A DNA stretch of 64,000 bases. Source: SCGC-AG-212-J23 sp036406675 (GTDB lineage Bacteria; Pseudomonadota; Gammaproteobacteria; Burkholderiales; SG8-39). Positions 9,756-19,808 of the stretch are shown here, one piece after another; the stretch's first letter is position 1; the number at the start of each line of letters is the position of its first letter. A program made the translations under genes and the position numbers. The stretch lies in NCBI GenBank assembly GCA_036406675.1, contig DASXAO010000033.1, positions 29,590 to 93,589 of the forward strand. The letters are read 5' to 3'. A model generated the notes under the pieces. The model was not told where the DNA came from, did no database searches, and saw nothing but the letters and a program-made list of their open reading frames with translations.

Positions 9756-9769
9756 GGAATTCGAATTCC
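9756..9769. promoter_or_regulatory. Perfect 14-bp palindrome in divergent promoter region
   Basis: GGAATTCGAATTCC is identical to its reverse complement. It sits in the AT-richer region between the CadC-like regulator (start 9728, minus) and the exported TPR protein (start 9856, plus). Position and symmetry suit an operator for a dimeric DNA-binding protein, possibly the regulator itself. That role is inferred. Confidence 0.45.
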
Positions 9770-9855
9770 TTCGCCAAAGGTTAGCCGTTTCCTCGGGACT
9801 TTACGGACCGGGTTCGACTTGAATGTCCTTGCCTGCTTACGAACGGAGGAGAGAC

Positions 9856-11466
9856 ATGAACAACTGGCGGACGACGCTCATCGGCGCATTCTTTCTGGGA
9901 CTGGCGGCGCCGGCGGCGCTCGCGCATGACGACCCCCCGCGGACCACCGCGCAGGTTACCGGGCTGGCCCCGGAGCAGCTCGGAAGCGTCAGCTTCCCGA
10001 CCTCCTGCGATCCCAAGGTCCAGGCGCGGTTCGAGCGCGGCGTGGCGCTGCTGCACTCGTTCTGGTTCCCGGAGGGCCGAAAGGCTTTCCTCGAGGTCCT
10101 GGAGGCAGACCCTTCCTGCTCCATCGCCTACTGGGGCCTGGGGGTCAATCGCCTCCTCAACCCGTTCGGCGGGCAGCCCGCGGAAAAGGCGCTGCTCGAG
10201 GGCCAGGCGGCGGTGGACAAGGGCCTGGCGGCGCCGACGAAAACCCGGCGGGAGCGCGACTACATCGAAGCAATCGCCGCCTTCTACACCCACGACCGCG
10301 CGCCCTGGCGGGAGCGGGCGCTGAAGTACGAGAAGGCCATGGAGCAGCTTGCGGCGCGGTATCCGCAGGACAGCGAGGCCGCGATCTTCTACGCGCTCGC
10401 GCTCAATATCGCTGCGGATCTCAGCGACAAGACGTATTCGCGCCAGCTCAAGGCGGCAGCCATTCTCGAGCCGATCTTCGCCGCCCACCCCGACCACCCG
10501 GGCGTAGCGCATTACCTCATCCACAGCTACGACTATCCCCCGATCGCCGCCAAGGGCTACGCGGCCGCGCGCAAGTACGCCGCGATCGCCCCCTCGGCGG
10601 CCCACGCCCTGCACATGCCCTCGCACATCTTCACGCGCGTCGGCGCCTGGGAAGACTCGATCGCGACCAACCGCCGCGCCGAAGAAACCGCTCGCAAGAC
10701 CAACGTTCCGGACGACGTGCTGCACGCGATCGACTACCAGGTCTACGCGGCGCTGCAGCTCGGCCGCGACGCCGAGGCGAAGCGCGCCATCGAACGCGGC
10801 GCTCCCGAGGCCGCACGCTACGAGCGCAACTCCGGCGCCTACGGTCTCGCGGCATCCGCCGCTCGCTACGCGATGGAGCGCGGCGACTGGAAAATGGCGG
10901 CGCAGCTCAAGCCCCAGGCGAGCAAGTGGCCCTACGCCGACGCCGTGACGCACTTTGCGCGCGCCGTCGGCGCAGCGCGCTCAGGCAATGCAGGCGCGGC
11001 GCAGGACGACGTTGCGCAGCTCGCGAAGCTGCGCGACGCGCTTGCCGGCAAGGACGCGTACTGGACCGAGCAGGTCGAGATCCAGCGCCTCGCCGGGCAG
11101 GCCTGGATCGAGCTGGCGCAAGGCCGCCGCGAAACGGCCCTCGCACTGATGCGGCAGTCCGCCGACCGCCAGGACGCCGCCGAGAAGGCGACGGTCACGC
11201 CGGGCCACCTGGCGCCGTCGCGCGAGATGCTCGGCGAGATGCTGCTCGAGCTGAACCAGCCCGCGCAGGCGCTGAAGGAGTTCGAAGCGTCCGCGGTCGA
11301 CAATCCGAACCGCTTCCGCGGCACCTACGGCGCGGCGCTCGCCGCGGCGCGCGCCGGCGACGCCGGGCGGGCCCGTGCGCACTACACGAAGCTGGTGGAA
11401 CTGGCAGGCAAGGGCGACGCTCGCCCGGAGCTCGCGCAGGCCAAGACCTGGCTCGCCGGGAATTGA
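9856..11466 (+). CDS. Exported TPR-repeat protein
   Basis: A 536-residue protein with a clear signal peptide (MNNWRTTLIGAFFLGLAAPA, then ALA|HDD), so it acts in the periplasm or is lipid-free exported. The body contains TPR-like helical pairs (AYWGLGVNRLLNPFG, AIFYALALNI, IDYQVYAALQLGRDAEAK) and conserved His-rich patches (HYLIHSYDYP, HALHMPSHIF) seen in this uncharacterised family. ATG 9856 has GGAGGAGA 4-11 bases upstream. It is divergent from the CadC-like regulator, which also carries TPRs, so the pair may form a sensing unit. It ends 8 bases from the convergent histidine kinase gene. Confidence 0.82.
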   Translation: MNNWRTTLIGAFFLGLAAPAALAHDDPPRTTAQVTGLAPEQLGSVSFPTSCDPKVQARFERGVALLHSFWFPEGRKAFLEVLEADPSCSIAYWGLGVNRLLNPFGGQPAEKALLEGQAAVDKGLAAPTKTRRERDYIEAIAAFYTHDRAPWRERALKYEKAMEQLAARYPQDSEAAIFYALALNIAADLSDKTYSRQLKAAAILEPIFAAHPDHPGVAHYLIHSYDYPPIAAKGYAAARKYAAIAPSAAHALHMPSHIFTRVGAWEDSIATNRRAEETARKTNVPDDVLHAIDYQVYAALQLGRDAEAKRAIERGAPEAARYERNSGAYGLAASAARYAMERGDWKMAAQLKPQASKWPYADAVTHFARAVGAARSGNAGAAQDDVAQLAKLRDALAGKDAYWTEQVEIQRLAGQAWIELAQGRRETALALMRQSADRQDAAEKATVTPGHLAPSREMLGEMLLELNQPAQALKEFEASAVDNPNRFRGTYGAALAAARAGDAGRARAHYTKLVELAGKGDARPELAQAKTWLAGN

Positions 11467-11474
11467 GTCACCGC

Positions 11475-13001
<1,527 letters not shown>

Positions 13002-13008
13002 GGTGCGC

Positions 13009-14493
13009 TCAGCCTCTGCCCGCGCTGCCGCCCTTTTCGCCGCCCAGGTACGAGGGCACGCCCGTCAACACGCCCTGGAAGTCGGTGAGCGGCGGTCCGA
13101 CCACGACCCCGCCGGAGGTCAAAGTCAGCTCGCGCACGGCGGCCTCGTGCGGGCCGCTGCGCTTCTTGATGATCGAGATGGCCTTGCGGATGTTGCCCAG
13201 CGCCTCGAAGAAGCGCGTGATGATGACGCTGTCGGCAAGGTAGCTGACGTCGATCGGGGCGCCCATGTGGCCCACCAGCCCGTGCTGCGCGAGCACCATC
13301 ATCGTCATGACGCCCTGCTGGTTCAGGTACGTCAGCAGCTCGTGCAGGTGCAGGTGCAGGAACTCCTCGTGCGGCATGGCGGTGACGTAGCCGTTCAGGC
13401 TGTCGAGGACCACCATGCGCACCTTTTCCTGCTCCACCGCGGAGCGGATGCGGAACGCCAGCTCGCCCGGCGAGATCACCGCCGGATCGAGCTGCTCGAT
13501 CTTCAGCATGCCCGATTGCATGAGCGGCGCGAGGTTGATCTTCATGTCCTCCGCGCGCTGGCACAGGGTGGCCCGGGTCTCGTCGAAGATGTAGTAGTTC
13601 ACGCGCTCGCCGCGACTGGCCGCGGCATGCGCGTACATGGTCGAGATCGTCGACTTCCCGCTGCCCGCGGGGCCGATGATCAGGTTGCTGGTGCCATAGT
13701 GCAGCCCCTCGCCGAGCAGCCTATCGAGCTGGGCATTGCCGCTCGCGGCGGCCGTCTTCCTGAAAGGCGTGTGGTGCTCCGAGGCGATGAGCCGGGCGAA
13801 GACGCGCAGGCCGCCCTTTTCGATCGTGTAGTCGTGGTTTCCTTCCCGGTAACTCACGCCGCGCAGCTTGGTGACGGAGAGGCTGCGGCGGAAGATCCCG
13901 TAGTTGAGCGGCGCCGCGCTGAGCGACAGCGCCCCGTGCACGATGCTGTGCACCTGGACGTCGGAGTTCTCCGCAGTCCTGTCGTCGAGAAGCAGCACCG
14001 TGCAGCCGAGCTCGCTGAGCCGCTGCTTGAGGCGAAGGATCTCTCGCCGGTAGCGCAGCGGGCTCTGCGCCAGCATGCGCATCTCGGAGAGCGAATCGAG
14101 CACCAGGCGCTTGGGCCGGCCGCGCTCCATCTCGTCCATGAAGAGCTTGGTGAGCTGCGTGAGCTCCACTTCCGAAGACTGGAAGAGCGTCGTCGGTCCC
14201 TTGCCGCCGATCGCGCGCTCGATCGCCGAGAGCTCGACGATCGAGATCCCGTCCAGGTTCCAGCCGTGGGATAGCGCGACGGCCTCGAGCTCGAGCTTCG
14301 TTTCAGAGAGCGTCACATAGAGGCACTTTTCGTCCCGGCGCTTGCCCTCGAGAAGGAACTGCATCGCCAGCGTGGTCTTGCCGACCCCGGGAGCGCCCTC
14401 GACGAGGTAGAGGCAGTCGCGCGGCAGACCCTCTCCGAGGATCTCGTCGAGGCCGGGAACGCCGATGCTGAGCTTGCGGGAGATGGGATTCAT
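13009..14493 (-). CDS. Double-domain KaiC-like ATPase
   Basis: A 494-residue RecA-superfamily ATPase with two KaiC domains. The CI-like half has Walker A GAPGVGKTT (33-41) and Walker B RLVLDSLSEM. The CII-like half has GPAGSGKST and VVLDSLNGYV. KaiC proteins form hexameric rings that switch by ATP hydrolysis and CII autophosphorylation. By eye the Ser431/Thr432 pair of cyanobacterial KaiC aligns with Ser417/Tyr418 here, an unverified alignment. No kaiA or kaiB is nearby. The gene leads a two-gene operon with a hybrid kinase. An 80-base region upstream holds its promoter. Confidence 0.88.
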   Translation of the reverse strand: MNPISRKLSIGVPGLDEILGEGLPRDCLYLVEGAPGVGKTTLAMQFLLEGKRRDEKCLYVTLSETKLELEAVALSHGWNLDGISIVELSAIERAIGGKGPTTLFQSSEVELTQLTKLFMDEMERGRPKRLVLDSLSEMRMLAQSPLRYRREILRLKQRLSELGCTVLLLDDRTAENSDVQVHSIVHGALSLSAAPLNYGIFRRSLSVTKLRGVSYREGNHDYTIEKGGLRVFARLIASEHHTPFRKTAAASGNAQLDRLLGEGLHYGTSNLIIGPAGSGKSTISTMYAHAAASRGERVNYYIFDETRATLCQRAEDMKINLAPLMQSGMLKIEQLDPAVISPGELAFRIRSAVEQEKVRMVVLDSLNGYVTAMPHEEFLHLHLHELLTYLNQQGVMTMMVLAQHGLVGHMGAPIDVSYLADSVIITRFFEALGNIRKAISIIKKRSGPHEAAVRELTLTSGGVVVGPPLTDFQGVLTGVPSYLGGEKGGSAGRG

Positions 14494-14572
14494 GAATAGC
14501 CGGAAAGTCGGGAAAAACCCTACGCTGGCGCGCAGTTACCGCACCAGTCTACCCGGACTTTTGTTACGCCGA

Positions 14573-15529
14573 CTATTGCTTCGGGATCTTCGCGGTTTCG
14601 ACTACCTTGGCCCAACGCTGGGTCTCGGAGGCGAAGAACTTGCGCAGCTCCTCGGGCGTGCTGGCACGCGCGTCGACGCCCAAGTCGGCAAGGCGCTTCT
14701 GGATGTCGGGCGAGGCAAGCACCTTCGCGACCTCGTTGTGCAGGCGGTCGATGACCGCGCGCGGGGTCTTGGCCGGCGCCGCCAGGCCGTTCCAGGAGGC
14801 GACGTCGTAGCCGGCAACGCCGGCCTCGATCGCGGTCGGCACGTCGGGGATCGTGGGAAAGCGCTTCGCGACCGTGGTGGCGAGCGGGCGCAGGTTTCCG
14901 GACTTGATGTGCGAGGTCATGGGCGCGAGGAACTCGAAGATCGCCGCGGCGTCGCCGCTCTTCGCCGCGGTGACGACCTCGCCGGTCGACTTGTACGGAA
15001 TGATCTGGAAGTTGGTGCCGGTCACCGATTTGAAGAGCTCCGCCGCGAGGTGTTGCGTGCTGCCGATGCCGATGGTGCCGACGTTGAGCTTGCCGGGATT
15101 CTTCTTCGCTGCCGCGACGAAACCCTGCAGGTTCTTGAACGGCGACTTCGAGTCGGTCATGATGACCAGGGGAAAGAACCCGACGGTGCTGATCATCTCG
15201 AAGTCGCGCTCGGGATCGTAAGGCAGCGACTTGAAGAGCGCCTTGCTCACCGCGGTGCCGTTGTTGATGAGGAGCAGCGTGTAGCCGTCGGGCGCCGAGC
15301 GCGCCACGTCCTGGCCCGCGACCGCGCCGCCTGCGCTCGGCTTGTTCTCGATCACGAACTGCTGGCCGAGGCCCTTGCTCACCTCGGGCGTCACGGTGCG
15401 CGCAGTAATGTCGGCGACGCCGCCGGGGCCGAAGGGCACGACGAGACGGATGGGCTTGGTGGGATACGCCTGCGCATACGCGGCGATGGAAACGACGACT
15501 CCAAGGACAAACCCGGCAAGGCGTTTCAT
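14573..15529 (-). CDS. Bug/TctC-family solute-binding protein
   Basis: A 318-residue exported receptor: signal peptide (MKRLAGFVLGVVVSIAAYA), then YPTKPIRLVVPFGPGGVADI, FVIENKPSAGG, APDGYTLLL and IPYKSTGEV. ATG 15529 has GGAGAAAG directly upstream. An earlier in-frame ATG at 15544 overlaps the preceding stop by 4 bases. It is the last gene of the ring-cleavage operon that begins at 19746. In Comamonas, Bug proteins of this type serve phthalate-isomer uptake (TphC), so an aromatic carboxylate ligand is plausible. No TctAB genes are nearby. Confidence 0.92.
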   Translation of the reverse strand: MKRLAGFVLGVVVSIAAYAQAYPTKPIRLVVPFGPGGVADITARTVTPEVSKGLGQQFVIENKPSAGGAVAGQDVARSAPDGYTLLLINNGTAVSKALFKSLPYDPERDFEMISTVGFFPLVIMTDSKSPFKNLQGFVAAAKKNPGKLNVGTIGIGSTQHLAAELFKSVTGTNFQIIPYKSTGEVVTAAKSGDAAAIFEFLAPMTSHIKSGNLRPLATTVAKRFPTIPDVPTAIEAGVAGYDVASWNGLAAPAKTPRAVIDRLHNEVAKVLASPDIQKRLADLGVDARASTPEELRKFFASETQRWAKVVETAKIPKQ

Positions 15530-15540
15530 TCTTTCTCCGA

Positions 15541-16356
15541 TCATTCGAAAAGCTCGTCCACGCTGAAGCGCCGTGGAATCAGCGCCTGCTTGTAGGCGCA
15601 GTCGATGGCGACCTCGAGGTTCCGGCGGTTCGCCTCCAGGCCGTGCGGCAGCATCGGCGGGTTGCCGGCCGCCTTCTTGCTCTCGACGAGCAGGCGGTAC
15701 ACCTCGTCGGCCATGTCGCGCGAGAGGCTCGATTTCACCACCACCAGGTGGTTGAGCTGGATGGCGCCGTGCTTCTCGGTCCAGCGCTTGCCCGCGGCTT
15801 CGGGGTCGCGGATCAGCGGCCGGATGTTCTCGTCCTGCGGAATGGCGCCCATGATCGCCGCGTCGAGCTCGCCCGCCTGCAGCATGGCCTTGATCTCCTT
15901 GCCGGCCGGGGCGCGCTGCACGTTGGGCGGGTCGCGAAACTCCGCCACATGCGGCTCCTCGAAAGTGATCCATCGAATCCGGGCGATGTCGATGCCGTGG
16001 TCCTCGGCGAGGATGTGCCGGATCCAGGCGCCGGTGGTCACCGAATACGAGCGCACGCCGACGCGCTTTCCGTGCAAGTCCTCCGGCGCGAGCACCCCCC
16101 GCGCGGCGTTGTAGACGATGAAGGGATGCTGGTAGCGAGCCAGCACCACGAAAGGCAGCAGGCGGTAGGGCTTGCCGTGCGCCTTTGCGATCAGGTGGGT
16201 CATGATCGCCATCTCGGAGACGTCGAACTCGAGGTCTCGCACCGTCCGCTTGAACGCGCTGGCGGGGTTCTTCTTGGCGTCGGCGAAGGCGAACTTGTCG
16301 GTGTGGGTGTGGAATTGCCTGGTAACGGGGTACTCCCCCATCAGCGTCTTGAGCAT
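15541..16356 (-). CDS. 4,5-dihydroxyphthalate decarboxylase-like / NMT1-type substrate-binding fold protein
   Basis: A 271-residue protein without a signal peptide. The segments LYGKRVGVRSYSVTT-like (HGKRVGVRSYSVTTGAWIRH), DIARIRWITFEEPHVAEF and LQAGELDAAIMGA match the family that includes 4,5-dihydroxyphthalate decarboxylase and NMT1/THI5-like binding proteins. It lies between an NTF2-like gene and a Bug receptor, downstream of LigAB-type genes. If it is a decarboxylase it could make protocatechuate from 4,5-dihydroxyphthalate and feed LigAB. That is inference, because family members also act as binding proteins. Confidence 0.72.
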   Translation of the reverse strand: MLKTLMGEYPVTRQFHTHTDKFAFADAKKNPASAFKRTVRDLEFDVSEMAIMTHLIAKAHGKPYRLLPFVVLARYQHPFIVYNAARGVLAPEDLHGKRVGVRSYSVTTGAWIRHILAEDHGIDIARIRWITFEEPHVAEFRDPPNVQRAPAGKEIKAMLQAGELDAAIMGAIPQDENIRPLIRDPEAAGKRWTEKHGAIQLNHLVVVKSSLSRDMADEVYRLLVESKKAAGNPPMLPHGLEANRRNLEVAIDCAYKQALIPRRFSVDELFE

Positions 16357-16359
16357 GGG

Positions 16360-16752
16360 CTAGAACATTCCGTTCGGGTGGGCCGAGGTCTTGGGCACGA
16401 CTTGCAGCACGTCCCAGTGCTCCACCACCTTGCCGTTGTCGTCGAGGCGGAAGATGTCGATTCCCGCCCATTCCGGGTTGACGTCGCCCGGCCAGAGCTG
16501 CCGGCAGTGGAGCACCACGTAGTCGCCTTCGGCGATGGCGTGCTTGAACTCGACTTTCTTCCCGGGATACGCGCGCGCCATGCGCTCGAAATAGGCGATG
16601 AACGGCTCCTTGCCGTCGCCCACGTGCGGGTTGTGCTGGGTGTAGTGCGCGCCGGCATAGCGCTCCATCGCCTCGCGCGGCTTCGACTGGTTGAACATCA
16701 GGTCGTAGAACGCCATCGCGTTCTCTTTGTTCCGTTTGAGCTTGTCCTGCAT
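16360..16752 (-). CDS. NTF2/SnoaL-like protein
   Basis: A 130-residue cone-shaped alpha+beta barrel protein. The start MQDKLKRNKENAMAFYDLMF and the segments HYTQHNPHVGDGKEPFIAYF and IDIFRLDDNGKVVEHWDVLQ are typical of SnoaL-like proteins of the nuclear transport factor 2 superfamily. Members act as small isomerases, cyclases or scaffolds. It sits 10 bases downstream of the LigA-like gene and 3 bases upstream of the next start, so it belongs to the same operon. A lactone or tautomer step in ring-fission product metabolism is possible but unproven. Confidence 0.82.
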   Translation of the reverse strand: MQDKLKRNKENAMAFYDLMFNQSKPREAMERYAGAHYTQHNPHVGDGKEPFIAYFERMARAYPGKKVEFKHAIAEGDYVVLHCRQLWPGDVNPEWAGIDIFRLDDNGKVVEHWDVLQVVPKTSAHPNGMF

Positions 16753-16762
16753 CTTCCCCTCA

Positions 16763-17080
16763 TTACCTTGCCCCGGGCACCCGGCGCGTCTTGAGGAACT
16801 GCTCCAGCGTCTCGCCGCGGAAGGCGGCCACCATCTCGGGGTTGGACACCCCCTTCGCGCGGGCGAGCTTCTCGAGGCAGAAAAAGCTCGCGCCGTAGTC
16901 CTGCATCGACTTCCAGTCCAGGCGCCGCACCATGCCCTTTTCTTCCGCGGAAAGATTTTGCATCGCCACTTCCGGATTCTCGAGGAAGAGCTTGCGCTCG
17001 TTCTGCCGTGTCAGGCCGTGCAGGAAGCGGTTCAGCCGCAATCCCTTCGCGCTGCGCTCGAGGTCGAACACGTAGCTCAC
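16763..17080 (-). CDS. ligA: LigA-like protocatechuate 4,5-dioxygenase alpha subunit
   Basis: A 105-residue small helical subunit of a class III (LigAB) extradiol dioxygenase; shorter than the 139-residue Sphingobium LigA. Recognisable blocks are LRLNRFLHGLTRQNERKLFL, VRRLDWKSMQDYGASFFCLE and a basic C-terminus. LigA caps the active site of LigB and contributes to substrate binding. It lies 51 bases downstream of ligB, an inverted order relative to sphingomonads. The gap contains a REP-like element. Confidence 0.82.
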   Translation of the reverse strand: MSYVFDLERSAKGLRLNRFLHGLTRQNERKLFLENPEVAMQNLSAEEKGMVRRLDWKSMQDYGASFFCLEKLARAKGVSNPEMVAAFRGETLEQFLKTRRVPGAR

Positions 17081-17092
17081 AAGAAGGAAAAA

Positions 17093-17110
17093 CAGGGACA
17101 GACCACGTTT
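17093..17110. repeat. REP-like half element (CAGGGACAGACCACG type)
   Basis: CAGGGACAGACCACGTTT recurs as both arms of the perfect inverted repeat at 35897-35966. Here only one arm is clear. The following TTTCCCCCCTGTT may be a degenerate second arm. It occupies the 51-base gap between ligB and ligA. Confidence 0.6.
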
Positions 17111-17131
17111 ATTTCCCCCCTGTTCTCGGGT

Positions 17132-17962
17132 TCACTCGAAGACTGCCACGGCCATGGCCGTGGTCATCGGCAGGTAGTAGTTCTGGTGGATCTTGCGAGC
17201 GTTCGGCGCCAGCGCGCCGCGCATGATGAGCCACATGATGATCTCGGCGCCCTCGTTGCCGCCCAGGCGCATGAAATCCTCGATCGACATGCGCGCGAGG
17301 CGCTCGGGGTCGCGATCGATCAGCTCGAGGAACTCGCGGTCCCAGCGCTCGTCGTTGAAGCCCGCGCGCTCGCCGATCATCTGGTGCGAGAGGCCGCCGG
17401 TCCCCACCATCGCCACCTCGAGGTCCTCGGGATAGGACTCGATCGCATTGCGCAGCGCCTTGCCCAGGGCAAAGCAGCGGCTCGGCCTGGGCATCGGCTG
17501 CTGGATCACGTTGACGACGAGCGGCACCACGCGCCCCGGCCAATCCGGCTGCGACGGCCACATCATGGTGAGCGGCGAGTGCAGCCCGTGGTCGAGCGGG
17601 GTGTCCTGGAACACCGAAATGTCGAACTCCGCATCGACCAGCGAGCGCGCGATGTGGCGAGAGAGCGCGGCATGGCCCTTGAGCGGCGGGATCCGGCGCG
17701 GGCCCAGGCCTTCGTCGGCGATCTCGTAGCGCTCGCTCACGCCGAGCGCGAAGGTCGGGTAGTGGTCGAAGAAGAAGCTCGTGGCGTGATCGTTGAAGCA
17801 GAAGAACAGCACGTCGGGGCGCTTTTCCTCGAGCCAGCGCGCCACGCGCTCGTAGCCCTGGAACAGCGGCTTCCAGTCCGGGTCCTCGCGCTTCCCCTTG
17901 TCGAACGCCATGGCGATCGTCGGCACGTGCGAAGTGCCGATGCCGCCGATAATCCTTGCCAT
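17132..17962 (-). CDS. ligB: LigB-type extradiol dioxygenase, protocatechuate 4,5-dioxygenase beta subunit
   Basis: A 276-residue catalytic subunit of a class III non-haem Fe(II) dioxygenase. It has His12 (GTSHVPT), His59 (FNDHATSF), a late Glu in GNEGAEIIMWLIMRGAL and the catalytic His of GTGGLSHQ. Similarity to Sphingobium LigB runs the full length (YPTFALGVSE, DHGLHSPLTM, RCFALGKALR). The expected reaction opens protocatechuate to 4-carboxy-2-hydroxymuconate semialdehyde; gallate or a related catechol is possible. It sits 9 bases from the DUF1932 gene upstream. Confidence 0.87.
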   Translation of the reverse strand: MARIIGGIGTSHVPTIAMAFDKGKREDPDWKPLFQGYERVARWLEEKRPDVLFFCFNDHATSFFFDHYPTFALGVSERYEIADEGLGPRRIPPLKGHAALSRHIARSLVDAEFDISVFQDTPLDHGLHSPLTMMWPSQPDWPGRVVPLVVNVIQQPMPRPSRCFALGKALRNAIESYPEDLEVAMVGTGGLSHQMIGERAGFNDERWDREFLELIDRDPERLARMSIEDFMRLGGNEGAEIIMWLIMRGALAPNARKIHQNYYLPMTTAMAVAVFE

Positions 17963-17971
17963 GCGGCGAGT

Positions 17972-18871
17972 TTAAACCAGCGGTTCGCGCTCTTGCGCGG
18001 TCAGCGCGTCGAGGATCGCAGCGCGGTCCTGGGGCACCGTTCCGCCGAACTTCTGCTTCAGCTGCGCCTCGCCGGTGCGCTGCTCGCGGATGACGGTGCC
18101 GCGGGTCAGCGCGGGCTCGACGCCGAGGCTTTCGAGCGTTTCGCAGACGTCCCGCATCTCGGCCGCTCGCCGCAGCCCGTGGGTCGCCATGCGCTCGAGG
18201 TTGTAGTCGGCGAACTTGCCCCAGTCGATCATCGGATAGCTCTGCGTGAGCGAAGCGATGATGCGGTCCTCGACGCCGGCGCGCCGCGCGGCGAGGAAGC
18301 ATTCCTGCGTCAGCGCGCCGAGCCCCTTCACCATGACGCTGCGCACCATCTTGATCGCGGCCGCCGCGCCGACATCGGCCCCGACTTCCTCGACCTCCAT
18401 GCCGCAGCGCTTGAGCAACGGCAGCAGGTCTTTCGCCGCCGGGCCCGAAATCAGGACGGGCGTTTTTTGCCGCAGCGGGTGCACAGGCGCCATCACTGCC
18501 ATGCCGATGAACCGCGCGCGGTTGCCGACAATCGCGCCCGCCTCGCGCTTGCGGTTAGGCGAGACGGAGTTGAGCTCGACGTAGAACTGCCCTGCCGAGA
18601 GCCCCGGCGCAGCCGCGCGCGCCGCTTCGAGGTTCGAGGCCGCGGTCACCGCGGAGAACACGATGTCGGCGCCGCGCACCGCGTCGCCGCTGTCGCGCCC
18701 CACCCGCACGCCGATGCGCTCGGCGGCGGCGCGCAGCCGCGCCCCGCCCGGTCCATCCGGAAACAGGATGTCCCACGCGGCGATGGCGCTGACGCCTTCG
18801 GTGCGAAAGCCGGCGGCGAGCGCCTGGCCGGCCTCGCCGAAGCCGATGAATGCGAGCGCTGGAGCGTTCAT
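17972..18871 (-). CDS. DUF1932 NAD(P)-binding dehydrogenase-like protein
   Basis: A 299-residue protein of the 6-phosphogluconate/3-hydroxyisobutyrate dehydrogenase superfamily. A Rossmann motif LAFIGFGEAGQALA lies at residues 6-19. The C-terminal DUF1932 helical domain (KMVRSVMVKGLGALTQECFL, IDWGKFADYNLERM) follows. The reaction is not established. Between ligI and ligB it could oxidise or reduce a ring-fission intermediate, taking the place of the unrelated LigC. Its start overlaps the ligI stop by 4 bases (ATGA), implying coupling. Confidence 0.82.
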   Translation of the reverse strand: MNAPALAFIGFGEAGQALAAGFRTEGVSAIAAWDILFPDGPGGARLRAAAERIGVRVGRDSGDAVRGADIVFSAVTAASNLEAARAAAPGLSAGQFYVELNSVSPNRKREAGAIVGNRARFIGMAVMAPVHPLRQKTPVLISGPAAKDLLPLLKRCGMEVEEVGADVGAAAAIKMVRSVMVKGLGALTQECFLAARRAGVEDRIIASLTQSYPMIDWGKFADYNLERMATHGLRRAAEMRDVCETLESLGVEPALTRGTVIREQRTGEAQLKQKFGGTVPQDRAAILDALTAQEREPLV

Positions 18872-19746
18872 GACTTGAACTCCTGAAAGCCGTACAACCG
18901 GGCGGGATTGTCCACCAGGATCCTGCGCTGAAGCTCCGGCTCCGGCGCCATGCGTGCGAAGAGATCCACCAGATCCCCGTCGTTCGGCATGTGCTGGCCG
19001 ACGTTCGGATGCGGCCAGTCGGTGCCCCAGAGGATCCGGTCCGGCGCCGCCTCGATCAGCGCGCGCGCGAAGGGCAGCGCGTCGTCGAATGGCGGCCCCT
19101 TCGACGAGACGCGCTCCGCGCCGCAGACCTTCACCCAGAACGTTTCGAGCTTCATGAAATTCAAAAGAACCCTGAATGGCTCTTGTTCCATGCCGTCGGC
19201 GGCCTTCACCCGGCCCATGTGATCGATCACCATCGGCACCCGGATCGCCTCGAACTTCTTCCGGAATTCGATCAGGTCGGCCGAATCGAGGTGCAGGATC
19301 AGGTGCCAGCCCATCTCTTTCAGCCGCGCCACGGTGCGGTCGAAGAGCGCCATGTCCGGCCGCCCGCCGAGGTGCTTCACGAAATTGAAGCGCACCCCGC
19401 GGATCCCGCCTTCATGCATTTCCCTGAACTGCTTGTCAGTGTAGGAAGCATCGATGATGGCGGTGCCGCGGTATTTCCCGCCCGCGCGCGCGATACCGTC
19501 GAGCGTGACGCGCATGTCGGCGCCGTGGCAGCTCGCGTGGACGATCACGGCGCGTTCTATCCCGAGGATGGAATGCAGCTTCTGCAAGGATTCGAAAGGC
19601 GAGTCCGGCGGCCAATACGGCGCGTCCGGCGCATAAGGGAACTTCGAGGCCGGGCCGAAAATGTGGCAGTGCGCGTCGCAGGCGAGCGGCGGCGGCCTGA
19701 ACTTCGGCTTGCGGGTGTTCGGATCGGGCGGCGCGGTGGTCTTCAT
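18868..19746 (-). CDS. ligI: 2-pyrone-4,6-dicarboxylate hydrolase-like amidohydrolase
   Basis: A 292-residue amidohydrolase-superfamily barrel with HxH at 26-28 (CDAHCHIFGP), a mid-protein His (LILHLDSADL), VIDHMGR and an Asp in LWGTDWPHPNV. These match LigI, which opens 2-pyrone-4,6-dicarboxylate to 4-oxalomesaconate in the protocatechuate 4,5-cleavage route. It is the first gene of the operon running down to 14573. The later pathway genes (ligJ, ligK) are not in the window. Only 62 bases separate its start from divergent ccoN. Confidence 0.82.
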   Translation of the reverse strand: MKTTAPPDPNTRKPKFRPPPLACDAHCHIFGPASKFPYAPDAPYWPPDSPFESLQKLHSILGIERAVIVHASCHGADMRVTLDGIARAGGKYRGTAIIDASYTDKQFREMHEGGIRGVRFNFVKHLGGRPDMALFDRTVARLKEMGWHLILHLDSADLIEFRKKFEAIRVPMVIDHMGRVKAADGMEQEPFRVLLNFMKLETFWVKVCGAERVSSKGPPFDDALPFARALIEAAPDRILWGTDWPHPNVGQHMPNDGDLVDLFARMAPEPELQRRILVDNPARLYGFQEFKS

Positions 19747-19808
19747 GCAGGAATTCTAATCATGTAGGACCAAGGTCCAAGTCGCAAACCTCGGACTAGG
19801 GTGGTAGC

